Assembly: GCA_963931865.1 (NCBI GenBank)
Contig: OZ007509.1
Span: 19,064,227 to 19,128,226 of the forward strand
Source: Axinella damicornis
Taxonomy: Eukaryota > Porifera > Demospongiae > Axinellida > Axinellidae
Direction: 5' to 3'
Length of the DNA stretch: 64,000 nt
Each line of letters begins with the position of its first letter. The stretch's first letter is position 1. A program made the position numbers and the translations under genes. Positions 43,355 to 53,819 of the stretch are shown here, in pieces. The notes under the pieces are model-generated. The model had not been told where the DNA came from and made no database searches. It was given only the letters and a program-made list of their open reading frames with translations.

Positions 43355-43488
43355 CATCACCCTGGAGCACTCAACCAGCTCCATTGGCCACTCTCCATCG
43401 GTCAAATACACATCGGGGTTGGGGACAGACATGTAGAATCGAAAGCAGTACATCTCGGATGAATAGGTCCACGTAAAAAGCTTATCAG
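43355..43488 (-). CDS. candidate exon, unknown protein
   Basis: Between CTGTACAG and ATG/GTGAGA one frame reads DKLFTWTYSSEMYCFRFYMS and VPNPDVYLTDGEWPMELVEC. Composition and the well-placed splice sites look like a real exon. I do not recognise the family. It could belong to the gene that ends at the Death-domain exon. Confidence 0.35.
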
Positions 43489-43931
43489 CTGTACAGGACA
43501 GAAGTTGTCTTGGTCAAGTGTCAGTTCATATATCAGCAGTACAGGACAAAAGTTGTCTTGGTCAACTTGGTCTTGGTCAACTTGTCGACAGTCAACTTGT
43601 GTGCAGGAACCGCCACCTCCCTTGTCCATTATTGTAAACGTCGGGCGTCCTCAAGCCCCCTACGCCAGGGACTTCTGGAGAGGCAAGCCTCCCTTCCCCT
43701 CAGTCTTGGTACAGGCGCAGACTACCCAAGACCTGTTGAGCGCCCCAGGTCTTCGTCTCGTCTTCTTCAACTTGTGTGCAGGAGCCGCGTTCGCCAATTG
43801 CGCATGCGCAATCCAAATGCAAGCGCATTTTGTGTTCTTTTTGCCTGTGATGGCTGCGTTTGGTACACTAACAGAATCCTTGTGAATCCGTCGTCTGGTG
43901 GTTCCTACCGCTATGAGGAATTTCTACCTAC

Positions 43932-44027
43932 CTGTTCTTGTCAAAATCTATCGTGACTCTGCCATCATGGAGGCGTGGCTTTGTTTTCATGACGTACAGT
44001 GCAGAACGTCTGACCAACACTGTGAGG
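43932..44027 (-). CDS. candidate exon, unknown protein
   Basis: Between AACTCTAG and AACAG/GTAGGT one frame reads SLTVLVRRSALYVMKTKPRL and HDGRVTIDFDKNR. Symmetrical phase 2 at both ends. It does not join directly in phase with the candidate exon at 43,488, so at least one other exon would be needed. Confidence 0.3.
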
Positions 44028-44578
44028 CTAGAGTTTTGAACGTACTTGGAGCCATTGCAAGCACATGACCTACATGACTGCCATCGAGCTCTCTGATCTG
44101 ATGAAGGGTGAGCCCCACCCCATGTCCGCCCCGCAAAGACAACCCTAAACATTCATGACAACAAAATACATGGAATAATATAAACAGAATGAAGCATCAA
44201 AGCCTGCTCAGTGCCCAGTGGAAGGTCCACGTCCATCAAGAGAGACTGTTGCAGCTTTGCTTTGTTGACATGGCCTGTAGTCTCAGGCTCGAGCCTATAT
44301 AGGAACGAGGCTAACATGGCAACACAACATCTTAAAATCTGACATCAGGGCATACATAGCCTGAAGCTGACTTTTATGTGTGTTCTGTATGTCCTGTGTG
44401 TATGCCCTAAGTGTTCTTTTTTGTAGTCTCATAAGCCTAACCTAGGCAGGGGACTAAAAAGATTTGATTGATTGATTGATACATCCAGTAGCTACCCCCG
44501 TACCCTTACGGTGACATTGCACGTAACATGACTAAGAAGTTACGCATTTCATGCGCTTGAAAAATTGCACAAACTAGA

Positions 44579-44863
44579 GGCAAAAAATTTTCTCTGAAAA
44601 ATTAAAAAGGATTTAGTGATGGCCTGTCACATTCAGAATTATTCCACCTCTCGAAAAAGCTAAGAAACAAGGAGAAATGCCATTAACCAGGCTCAGTCCC
44701 ATCCCCTCCCTAAATTCTACATTTTATGATGGGATGGGACTGAGCCTGGTTAATGGCATTTCTCCTTGTTTCTTAGCTTTTTCGAGAGGTGGAATAATTC
44801 TGAATGTGACAGGCCATCACTAAATCCTTTTTAATTTTTCAGAGAAAATTTTTTGCCTCTAGT
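44579..44863. mobile_element. long perfect hairpin (MITE)
   Basis: Arms of about 130 bp, AGAGGCAAAAAATTTTCTCT through AACCAGGCTCAGTCCCATCC, are repeated in inverted order with almost no mismatch around TCCCTAAATTCTACATTTTA. No coding capacity; the near identity suggests recent activity. Confidence 0.9.
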
Positions 44864-44883
44864 AGCTATAGTCATTTTGTGCT

Positions 44884-45165
44884 CAGTACATTGCAGCAGA
44901 GTGTGGTGTAAGACATTGCAGCAGAGTGTGGTGTAAGACATTGCAGCAGAGTGTGGTGTAAGACATTGCAGCAGAGTGTGGTGTAAGACATTGCAGCAGA
45001 GTGTGGTGTAAGACATTGCAGCAGAGTGTGGTGTAAGACATTGCAGCAGAGTGTGGTGTAAGACATTGCAGCAGAGTGTGGTGTAAGACATTGCAGCAGA
45101 GTGTGGTGTAAGACATTGCAGCAGAGTGTGGTGAAAGACATTGCAGCAGAGTGTGGTGTAAGACA
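44884..45165. repeat. 25-bp minisatellite
   Basis: Eleven copies of GACATTGCAGCAGAGTGTGG plus TGTAA, starting directly after the hairpin element ends and its flank. Frames through it (TPHSAAMSYT, HHTLLQCL) are by-products. Confidence 0.93.
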
Positions 45166-45929
45166 GGGACACAAGTGAGACGGCAATTGGCATTCTGTAG
45201 CTCAAACAAAGCAACTTTGCCTAAGCTATATGTACGTTCTGCTGATCTGAAGCACTGAAAGGACCTCCAGACCGAGCATGTCACTTTGACCAAGGACATA
45301 AGAGGTATAGCAATTGTTACAGTTGCTGTACATGTCTGCTTCTCAGAGTATGCAATATAGCACGAGTATGATAACCCTAACCTGACTAGCAGCAAGAGAA
45401 CTGTCCTGCTGCAATTTGTGGTTATTTCCTCTTTTTTAATCAATTCTGTATATAGACCCTCATGTAACAAAGAAACTTCAAATCCACAAATGATGACAAT
45501 GACAGTGCATGTGACTTTGAAGAATTATCAGGGTGAACTGAGGCATAATCATGTGTGCATATGGTGGTTACTACGATTATGTATGCACTTTTGGTTTTAG
45601 GATCAACAAAAATATAATTGCACTATCTGTTTAGTAGGGCTGACAATGTAGTAACTGTTGTGTACAAACCTGACACTCTTTGGAAAGGCAGTGAAAATGA
45701 AATTCAAAGTGGCATCTGGAAGGGTCAGTATGATGGGCTGACTGGGAAATTTACTTCCCATGTGGTGGTGAAACTGTGTATCCAAACGACAAGGACATGA
45801 GATTTGTTTGCTAACTGTACACGAGCATCATTGTTATCTTCCGTCTGTATATAACGAGGTTTAGTGTGCGCATGAGGAAGCACACTTGATTTGATTATCG
45901 ACAGTCAATGCCTCTAAGTCATGAATTTT

Positions 45930-46652
45930 ATTTAGGACTTCATTACAAAGAGTGGAATGCTACAAATACTTGGGCCTACTCATCTCCAGCAATATGTCAT
46001 GGTCGACTCATATCACTGCAACTTGTTCTAAGGCCAAACAGATCCTCGGACTACTCTACAGACGCTTCTATGGCACTGCTAGCCCAGATACCCTGAAGCA
46101 ATTGTACCTCAGTATGGTTCGGCCGCACCTTGATTATGCATGTCAAATCTGGGACCCTCACCTTGCTAAAGACAAGAAAAAACTGGAGGATGTGCAAAAA
46201 TTTGGCTGTAGGCTGGCATCTCACCAATGGGATTCTACCTACCAAGACCTACTTCAACTGTATGAACTACCATCCCTGGAGGAGCGCAGGCTGCACCTAA
46301 AACTTGGTCTAATGTTCAAGATCATTCACAACCTCTGTTACTATCCGGACACACCATCCTTTCGGGATAACGTTCATAGTAGAGCTGCCCATGCATTTCA
46401 ATTTAGATTGCCTTTTGCTCATACTAACGCATACTATTTTTCTTATTTTCCTCACACAATGTCAGTTTGGAATTCTTTGGATAACGAATGTGTTACCTCG
46501 AGTACCTATAGTTCATTTATGTATCATCTTAGAACTTAAAATATTCCCGTATTTTGTTGTTGGGTGCACACTCGATTAGTAGTACCTACTATTGTGTATC
46601 CGTTGCATTGCATAAAGTATTATAGACAAAAAAAAAAAAAAAAAAAAAAAAA
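45930..46652 (+). mobile_element. 5'-truncated LINE ending in poly(A)
   Basis: Frame 45,952-46,539 reads CYKYLGLLISSNMSWSTHI and LYRRFYGTASPDTLKQLYLS and MVRPHLDYACQIWDPH, the thumb and C-terminal part of a CR1/Jockey-type reverse transcriptase polyprotein, ending YSSFMYHLRT. It is followed by 90 bp of 3' UTR and 25 A residues at 46,627-46,651. Only the last fifth of an element is present; the catalytic motif is absent. Confidence 0.88.
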
Positions 46653-46754
46653 TTACATATTTTTACATCTCCATTACCTTTGTAATCAACACTGTACTAA
46701 TTAGTGACTCATAATATTCTTGCTAACTCGAATATACTGTTCTCATGACCATTC

Positions 46755-47300
46755 TAGTGACTGGGTAATTGGCATGGACTTACTCTGATGATGAGAGACG
46801 GTGGGGGCATACTCTTTAACGATTTGACTTAAGATGGTCCCACAATAATAGTGTGTTGTCTATTACTCATGGGACCATTTTAAGTCATTCTCTGAATGGA
46901 CTGGGTAATTGGCAGGGACTTCCTCTGATGATGTGAGACGACAGGGGCATACTCTTTAACGATTTGACTTAAGATGGTCCCACAATAAATTGCATGCTGT
47001 CCATTACTCATGGGACCATTTTAAGTCATTCTCTGAACGCAACTGGGTAATTGGCAGGGACTCACTCTGATGATGTGAGATGACAGGGGCTTACTCTTTC
47101 ATGAATTGACTTAAATTGGTCCCATGAGTAATACTATGCATTGCATATCTTCACAGCAACTTAAGTCAACTGTAGTGACTTAAAATGCTCCCATGGGTGT
47201 CCCATGGGTTTTGGTGACTTAAATCAGTCCCATGACACACCCATGGGAAGGGTGACTTAAATCAGTCCCATATGGGTAACCCATGGGAATTTTTAAAACT
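46755..47300. repeat. three approximately 140-bp degenerate tandem repeats and TGACTTAAATCAGTCCCAT units
   Basis: Copies start ACTGGGTAATTGGCAGGGAC at about 46,758, 46,899 and 47,041. They contain GACTTAAGATGGTCCCACAA and its complement TGGGACCATTTTAAGTC, so each copy can fold back. Shorter TGACTTAAATCAGTCCCATG units follow to 47,300. Confidence 0.8.
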
Positions 47301-47586
47301 TTTAAGTCAATTGCTGCACAACCGAAGCAACTCGAGACAGAGCTGGAGACAACCCTTCATAGCTTTGGTGACGTTTGCTGTCTCTATACAGCTGTTTTGG
47401 TCAGTCCAGTCCACGGTCCAGTACAGAGTCCAGGTTTTACAGTTAGCTACCCCTAGCTAGATATAGCTACTATCACAGAGTCGGTAGCTAGACTTTGTAG
47501 GTACTATGTAGGGATACGACGTACACGCAATAGCTATATGCTAATACAAAAAAAATCTCTCCAAATCTCAGAAACGATACACTTAC

Positions 47587-47637
47587 CACATACCGTTCAT
47601 CTTCGAGTGTTTTCATGACCAACAAGACTCCTCGCAT
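47587..47637 (-). CDS. candidate first exon, unknown protein
   Basis: ATG in context TTCGCGATGCG followed by MRGVLLVMKTLEDERYV and a GTAAGT donor in phase 0. No joined second exon identified. Confidence 0.25.
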
Positions 47638-48214
47638 CGCGAAAAACCGTCGCAAAAGTACCACACCAGGTCTCGCAAAACGAGCAAATTGTTTTTCTTC
47701 AAAGTTCTTCTTCTTCTTCTTCTTTCTTTCAGACGGGCTAGCTCTACGTCGCCTCAATCCCTCATGATGGTTTTCGCACGAAACAGCAGCATTTTACACC
47801 GAGTAGTGCACCTGGCCATCGCTTTTTCGCAACCTCCAAGTTTTCACCAGGCGGCTGCAGCTGCCTACTCAATAACAATGGCTTCTTTAGTCACGCCATT
47901 TTCTCGTTTGTACGCATGCACGATCACTTAGCAATTCTAACTCTGTGCGTGTAATTTACTACCTACTGTGTTCTGTGAGAGGGCTGAATGCCTATCTAAA
48001 GACTCAACAATATATAAATCTGGTATATTATGGTCTTCAGACAGGGATTACTGCCTTAGTATCCATCCAGAAAAGGGTTGACTTGGGTCTGCGGATTCTT
48101 TACCCAATGCTGGATACCGGAGTCAATATTGTCCATATACCAAAGCAAGGGCTCCTACTGCTTGTGAGGACACTGACTTCTGCTCTGTGATGGCAAACTG
48201 CATGCGCTGCTGCT

Positions 48215-48485
48215 AAAAAAAATGACATAAACAAGTAATAAAAAAATGTAAAAGGATGTAGGGATACCAGAACGGCAAAAAGTAAGGAAACAAGGTAGGG
48301 ATGATCGCACAAAACAGTGAAGTATTCAATCCCCCTACATATCTTTTTTCATTATACACATATATGGAAAAAGATCTCTGTAGGGGATTGAATACTTCAC
48401 TGTTTTGTGCGATCATCCCTACCTTGTTTCCTGCCGTTCTGGTATCCCTACATCCTGTTACATTTTGAAATGTTTTTTATTACTT
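48215..48485. mobile_element. MITE family 2 (hairpin)
   Basis: Inverted arms of about 110 bp: CAAGTAATAAAAAAATGTAA through GAAGTATTCAATCCCCCTACA and back. Diverged relatives lie at 62,045-62,225 (one arm) and 62,975-63,190 (both arms), all near a GCAGCAGC-type stretch. Confidence 0.85.
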
Positions 48486-48667
48486 GTAAAATAGCTGTTA
48501 TTGCGTAATACAAATTTTGCTGCGCTATTCAACTGAAGAGCATAAAATCGCGCAATCTTTTTTTTTGTAGCCGACCCACCCTTAGTTACAAACTTGTCTA
48601 TGCCACTACGTACTAAATAGCTCCACTGAATAATTAGAACGACTCGTGACTGTGACGCACGAAATAC

Positions 48668-48725
48668 CTTCACGATCGGAGGAAGCAGAAGGAACATGCT
48701 CTTTTCCAGACGGTGCTTCAGCCAT
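48668..48725 (-). CDS. candidate first exon (MAEAPSGKE)
   Basis: ATG in context GCAATGGCTG opens MAEAPSGKEHVPSASSDRE and ends in phase 1 at GAAG/GTATTT. The start region is nearly the same as at 56,860 (MAEAPAEREQ). No second exon was found before the LINE-rich zone. Confidence 0.4.
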
Positions 48726-49016
48726 TGCAACACGTAAACGTGAACAAGACACGCCCTAATAGGGCCTTGTCAAAACCAGGACTGGACCGGAAGTAGACTA
48801 GCAGTTAAATGTTGCCGCATGCATAGTTCCAGAGTTCTAAACTGGACATGTGCGCGTACAATTCTACAAACATATTCTCAATTCACGTGCAGTGCTGTCT
48901 CCTACCAAAAAACGATGAACGAAGTGGTTATTGGTCCGGCAGGAAGTGGGGTGATGGCTTCTGGTATATTAGGGCCAGGTCCTGTTCTATAGATGCGCTA
49001 TAGCTATAGCTTAGTT

Positions 49017-49092
49017 TGGTTCCCAGACCCTTCTGCGTTTCGTTTCCCTCCCCTCCGCCCGTCCCGCCCAAGAAGGGTCTGGGAACCAAACT
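49017..49092. mobile_element. short fold-back element
   Basis: TAGTTTGGTTCCCAGACCCT and AGGGTCTGGGAACCAAACTA are exact complements around a GC-rich loop. Another member is at 50,322-50,383 (CCTCATTCCCAGGCCCACAC with GTGTGGGTCTGGGAACAAGG-like partner). Confidence 0.85.
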
Positions 49093-49619
49093 AGCTATAG
49101 CTAGCAACTGCATGAGCCATAGAAGTGTGCAGCTTCACTTTGCTATCTAGTTTGAATGTCTGAAACTAGAGATCTATTGCTTTTATATGCACCGCCTTGT
49201 GTCAGGTAGAATCTGCAGGTGGGTTAAAGCAGTCACCCGAGTTGCATCTCAGTGCCTACACGGTGTTGATCAAGGATTACTTAAGGGTTGCCTTATAGCT
49301 GCTGCTTCAATACCAGACAACAGGATGATTTAGATGCACTGTGTGCTTGACTACCATGCCCCCCCCCCCCCCCCCCCCCCCCGCCAATTTCAGACATACA
49401 AAATGCATGGGTTAAAAATGTATAAGCTAGCTATACCATAGCAAGAGTGCATGATGACATAATTGGGGGTTTTTTCCTCCGCCGTGAAAAAACAATGATG
49501 TCATCATGCGCTCTTGACCATAGATAAAATACCAACCTGGTTGGTAATTATTATTATCTACAAGTAGCTGAGCTCGCTTCGCTCACTCAGTTACTTCCCC
49601 CTTGTTCGCCTACCGTGCG

Positions 49620-49920
49620 TAATCCGGTGCCGGACAGCTCTCTGAAGAGCTGCTTCTCCGATTGCGTCCGCTTCAGCTGCTGCTCCCGGGCCCGATTGCG
49701 GCATCCGCTTCCACTGCTGCTCCCCGTTTGCCTCCGCCTCCAGCTGCTGCTCCCCGATTGCGCCCGCTTCAGCTGCTGCTCGCCGCTTTCATGATCAGCT
49801 GCTACTCCCGATCGCGTCCGCTTCGACTGCTGCTCCCCGATTGCGTCCGCTTCAACTGCTGCTCGCCCGATTGCGTCCGCTTCGGCTGCTGCTCCCGGAT
49901 TGCATACTGGATTCCAGCCC
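49620..49920. repeat. degenerate approximately 30-bp GC-rich repeat with open minus frame
   Basis: About nine copies of CCGATTGCGTCCGCTTCAGC plus TGCTGCTCC. The minus frame 50,054-49,587 reads EQQLKRTQSG-like repeats and stays open through all of it. No start context, splice sites or domain supports a gene, so I call it a repeat. Confidence 0.6.
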
Positions 49921-50099
49921 ATGCCCGGCGCCCGGGCCCACTGTTCTCGAACATTCTTCGCGAGTTCGAGGTTCAGTAAATAAATTAAAGTACGAAGGTC
50001 GCGCGTCACTATAGCTAGTCTAGTCCCGCCCCACGAACATCCCACTTCCGTCACTCACAGACACACACACAGACACACAGACACGTAAATCTTAATTTA

Positions 50100-50620
50100 T
50101 TGATGGCTGTAGAAGTGAAGCCACACAGCACTTGTAGTTGCATTCCTTGATTATGCACCACAGTGGAGGAGGCACTGACATGCAACTGTGGTGACCAGAG
50201 TCTGGTAATACAACCCTTCTCTTTTACAGATCATAGCTAGCTAATTATAGGTCCTCAAATTTCAGACATAGCTACAGATGTCATTGTGTAAACAATTAAG
50301 CTAGCTATTAGTCACTTACCTAACCTCATTCCCAGGCCCACACCATTTTTGAAAATGGCGTGGGTCTGGGAACAAGGCTAGCTATCTGACTTACCTACAT
50401 GAGAAAGTTTAGAAGTGAAGCCACACCGTAGCACTTGTAGTTGCATTCCTTGATCACCACAGTGGAGGAGGCACTGACATGCATGGTGACCAGAGTCTGG
50501 TAATACAACCCTTCTCTTTTACAGATCATAGCTAGCTAATCAAATTTCAGACATAGCTACAGATGTCATTGTGTAAACAATTAAGCTAGCTATTAGTAGT
50601 GGGTCTGGGAACAAGGCTAT
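50100..50620. repeat. two direct copies of a 200-bp segment
   Basis: TAGAAGTGAAGCCACACAGC through AGATCATAGCTAGCTAAT and TGTAAACAATTAAGCTAGCT occurs at 50,108-50,315 and 50,407-50,595 with small indels; an inverted piece (ACAAGTGCTGTGCGGCTTCA) is at 50,838-50,860. 50,620-51,460 shows nothing else. Confidence 0.75.
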
Positions 50621-51466
50621 CCGATTTACCTGTACCTACATGCACCTACATGCGGGGAAAGTTTAGAAGTGAAGCTGGTACGTGTCAGCTGTATCATGGC
50701 TTCTAGGGTATATGTAATAGTTGTACCATATGGGATTTGTACCATGACTCATTGAGTGCAGTTTAATGTATTCACAAGGGAGGGCCGGAATACATAAAAC
50801 TGCACCTCCACTGGGTGATCAAGGAATGCCACAACTACAAGTGCTGTGCGGCTTCACTTTTAGTTAAAACTGCACGAAGGGTCCAGTACAAATCTCATAC
50901 ACCCCTAGCGAAGCAGCTCAGTGACTTGTACCATAGTGCAGGCCAATTAGTGTCAACAGCTGCCTAGCAACGCTCAGGGTATACTATAGTTTTCTAGGGT
51001 ATATAGCTATTAGGCTTCAAAGGCACCACTTAGTGTACATGGGATTTGTCCACTGTGGCGGTGGCTTTCAAATGCCCATGCACTATGGTAGCTACAATGC
51101 ATGATAACTGCAAATATCGTTACTCCATACCAACAGCAAACATATGGCTATTTATTATTATACAAGCAAGATTACAAAATGGGGAATCAAATATGACAAA
51201 AGCTGTATACACAATGAGTGAATTATTTTTATTAAGGGTATAGCAAATAGTATACACACACCAATTGAGAATGCAGGATGTACTAGCAGCAGAGCAATAA
51301 CAGTGACAGGTATGTAGCTAGCTAGCAATAACAGTGACAGGGTGTATTATGTATACGGTCGGTACATGTACTGCATGTAGTTGCAGTTTTCCTTCAAGTG
51401 CATGTCTGTATAATAATTATGTTGTGCTTACAAAACTCATAGCTAACAATGAACCCATAACCAAAG

Positions 51467-53745
51467 TCATAGTTGCCGTCGACGGCTATAAAAATCAGTA
51501 CAGCCCTTCCGACCACCTACCAACAGAATGAATCCTGTGACTTTCAATGTGGCAAGTATTGCACTGATAATGGTCAACCAAAATCCACCAATCAAAATGG
51601 AGTGCAAGTTTGCAATGAAAACAGCTATAACCAGCACAGAATACAGCACTTTCCACTCTACACTCTCATTGGGTAAGAAGTCCTGTATCAGACGGTCATT
51701 AGAGTACAATGCAGCACATGTCGTCATGGCAACCAATAACCCAGTGTACAATACACAAGCAATTGCAGTGATGGGGCTTGCAAATGGAGAAGCCAATTGC
51801 ACTGTGTGAGGTATTTTGCACAGCTTATCAAAAAGCTCAGTCATTGTTTCAAAATTCATGTACCTCATGACCATATCCGTTCGCTGTTCAGACTCTGGGT
51901 TTGCTGGTTGAAGCACATCTTCAACAAACTGAGGCATATTGAAAACAGTTAGAGCATTCATGCACAGTGCAATTGGCAACTTCTGCATCATAAAATGGCT
52001 AGTTAGAAAAAACACCATAATCCCCAAGATACGTATAAGGCATCCTGCAACTATCATGCAAATCAGGTATCCTTAGATTTGCAAGCTCTGATGGGGAGGC
52101 CTGTCACTCGGTGGATAGTCCTTTGGTATGTCCAAAGGCTTGTTGTCGTGCCAGAAGCGGAAACCGATAGTAATCAGCACCATAATCTGAACTGCTACCT
52201 GCCCACACAGGTACAGAAGAAAGTGTAGCAGGAATAACCAGTTCTTTCGCTTGGTCATGGCGGGCAAGAATCGATAAAACCGCTGAGTGACCCATACGGT
52301 TACAGCAACAAACACAAAGTGGGGAATGTACACACAAAAAACATACCCAACACAACTCAAAACAAACAAGCAAAGAGCAGCCAAGTCAGCACCAGACTCC
52401 AGTCCATTCAACTTGCCTGCTATTGCTCCAATCAAGCTGAAAATCAGCACTGAGTAGGCACACAGTTCCATGAACATCAAATAGCCAATGTGAAAGCGGT
52501 TGTCCAACTTGTGACCTGCTGAGCGACTGGTGTGAGTGGTACTCTCTTCTTGATGTGGAGCATCATTGTCTCTTGACTGCAGCTGCAGAGGCTGATGCTG
52601 CAGCCGCACAACTTGTCGATGTCTGCAGCATGTTTTTTTCCTGCTCACTGTAACGATGATGTGAACGATAGACCCAGCCAACCAGGACACCAAGACAGCA
52701 AAACAGACAATGTGATAGTAAGCAAGGTTACGGAGGCCAAGATTTACAACTGACACGGTCAAAAGAACTACTAGCGGCAGAAGGCTCAGTGACTCAAGGA
52801 CCACGAGATGCTTTATTGCCTGCGGAAGAATCAACTTCCAGATAATCCACCAGCCCTTGGCCCTCGCATGTCGGAGAGTTGGAGAGAGAAACTCTTTCTG
52901 GAATAATCTGCAGGAGCAGGGATTGCAAAGTGTGTCAATGTGCGCGTCGTCGGTGGTTGCAGCACGAAAGCTGGGTAGGGGTCTTTGAGACTGCGCCACC
53001 GGCGGGACTTCAACTACGTAAACTTGTTCAGGGGCGGATCTAGGGGGGGGGCATCGGGGGCCGGTGCCCCCCCCTTTTGCTTCTTCATCACTTTATTTTC
53101 CTCCTTACCAACTTGCTGCCGCTACGTTGCAACTCCTGGCCTGGCCTCCTCAGCTCGCAATAAGCTTACCGTGCGTTGCCTGAAACCGAACGGCTTGGGA
53201 ACGAGACCACGATCTAGTATACCCCTCCGTGTACGTGTACGTGTACGTACGTATTACGTTCGTGAGCGAAATTTGACCAAGGAAGAAGCTCATGGCGGCC
53301 CTGGGACCTGCAATCCTCGTACATCTGGAACTTGCAGTGCAAAGCGCGAAGGTGCCACGAGAGCCCATCCTGAGAAGTGAAAAATGAAGGCGAAAAATTT
53401 TTTCCGCGCTTCGCGCGGACTGATCGGCGCTACGCGCCTCTATGCACTGCCCCCGGCAGCGTTTAAATATAGTGCCCCCCCCTTTCATAAATCCTGTATC
53501 CGCCCCTGTTGTTGTCCATCCATGGACCTAGCCTCGAGCCAGAGATTGTTGTATACCTCCGAATACACCGCTCTCTCCCAACTGGCAAACGTTACCGCCG
53601 CTGGTAGCAAAGCGATCGTAGTCCCAGTATTGGCTGTTTCGCCAAGTTCTGGTGCACTTTCCGCTTCGCCGTCTGGTGCACTCTCCGCTTCGCCGTCTGG
53701 TGCACCATCTGTGGGTGCACTTACGGGACTTGTGATGTCCGACAT
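51467..53745 (-). pseudogene. multi-pass membrane protein gene broken by a transposon and an in-frame stop
   Basis: Three frame pieces are collinear: 53745 (ATG, context GAAATGTCG) to 53514; 53028 to 52073; 52072 to 51467. Removing the 480-bp element and one target-site copy makes the first two continuous in the same frame (WLEARSMDGQQ then VYVVEVPPVAQSQ). The second and third share a frame and are separated only by one TAA at 52,073-52,075. The product would be about 600 residues, intronless, with an acidic N-terminus (two APDGEAES repeats) and eight or more hydrophobic helices, such as ESLSLLPLVVLLTVSVVNLG, YHIVCFAVLVSWLAGSIVHI, AALCLFVLSCVGYVFCVYIP, FLLHFLLYLCGQVAVQIMVL and ITAIACVLYTGLLVAMTTCA. 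I do not recognise the family. The pieces are otherwise undecayed, so the break is recent, allelic, or the TAA is read through. Confidence 0.75.
53029..53508. mobile_element. hAT-like MITE, 480 bp, with 5-bp target duplication
   Basis: Ends are CAGGGGCGGATCTAGG and, inverted, CAGGGGCGGATACAGG, each followed by a C/G homopolymer. TTGTT occurs directly on both sides (53,024-53,028 and 53,509-53,513). The CAGGGGCGGAT terminus is typical of hAT-superfamily elements; those usually make 8-bp (some 5-6-bp) duplications. The interior matches 41,082-41,409. No transposase. Confidence 0.85.
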
Positions 53746-53819
53746 TTCGCTGTCCAAATCTCGACTGACGCTCGGTTAACTGTAAGGGAACCCAACGCTC
53801 TACCCCCGTCTTCAGAGTC

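Noticed and set aside
41900..44030. Full TM-plus-Death-domain receptor gene from 44.0 to 39.3 kb
   Set aside because: Attractive, but the candidate exons do not join in phase with one another, so I list them separately.
49587..50054. 155-residue minus frame with EQQLKRTQSG repeats
   Set aside because: Coincides with a GC-rich tandem repeat and lacks start context, splice sites and domain similarity.
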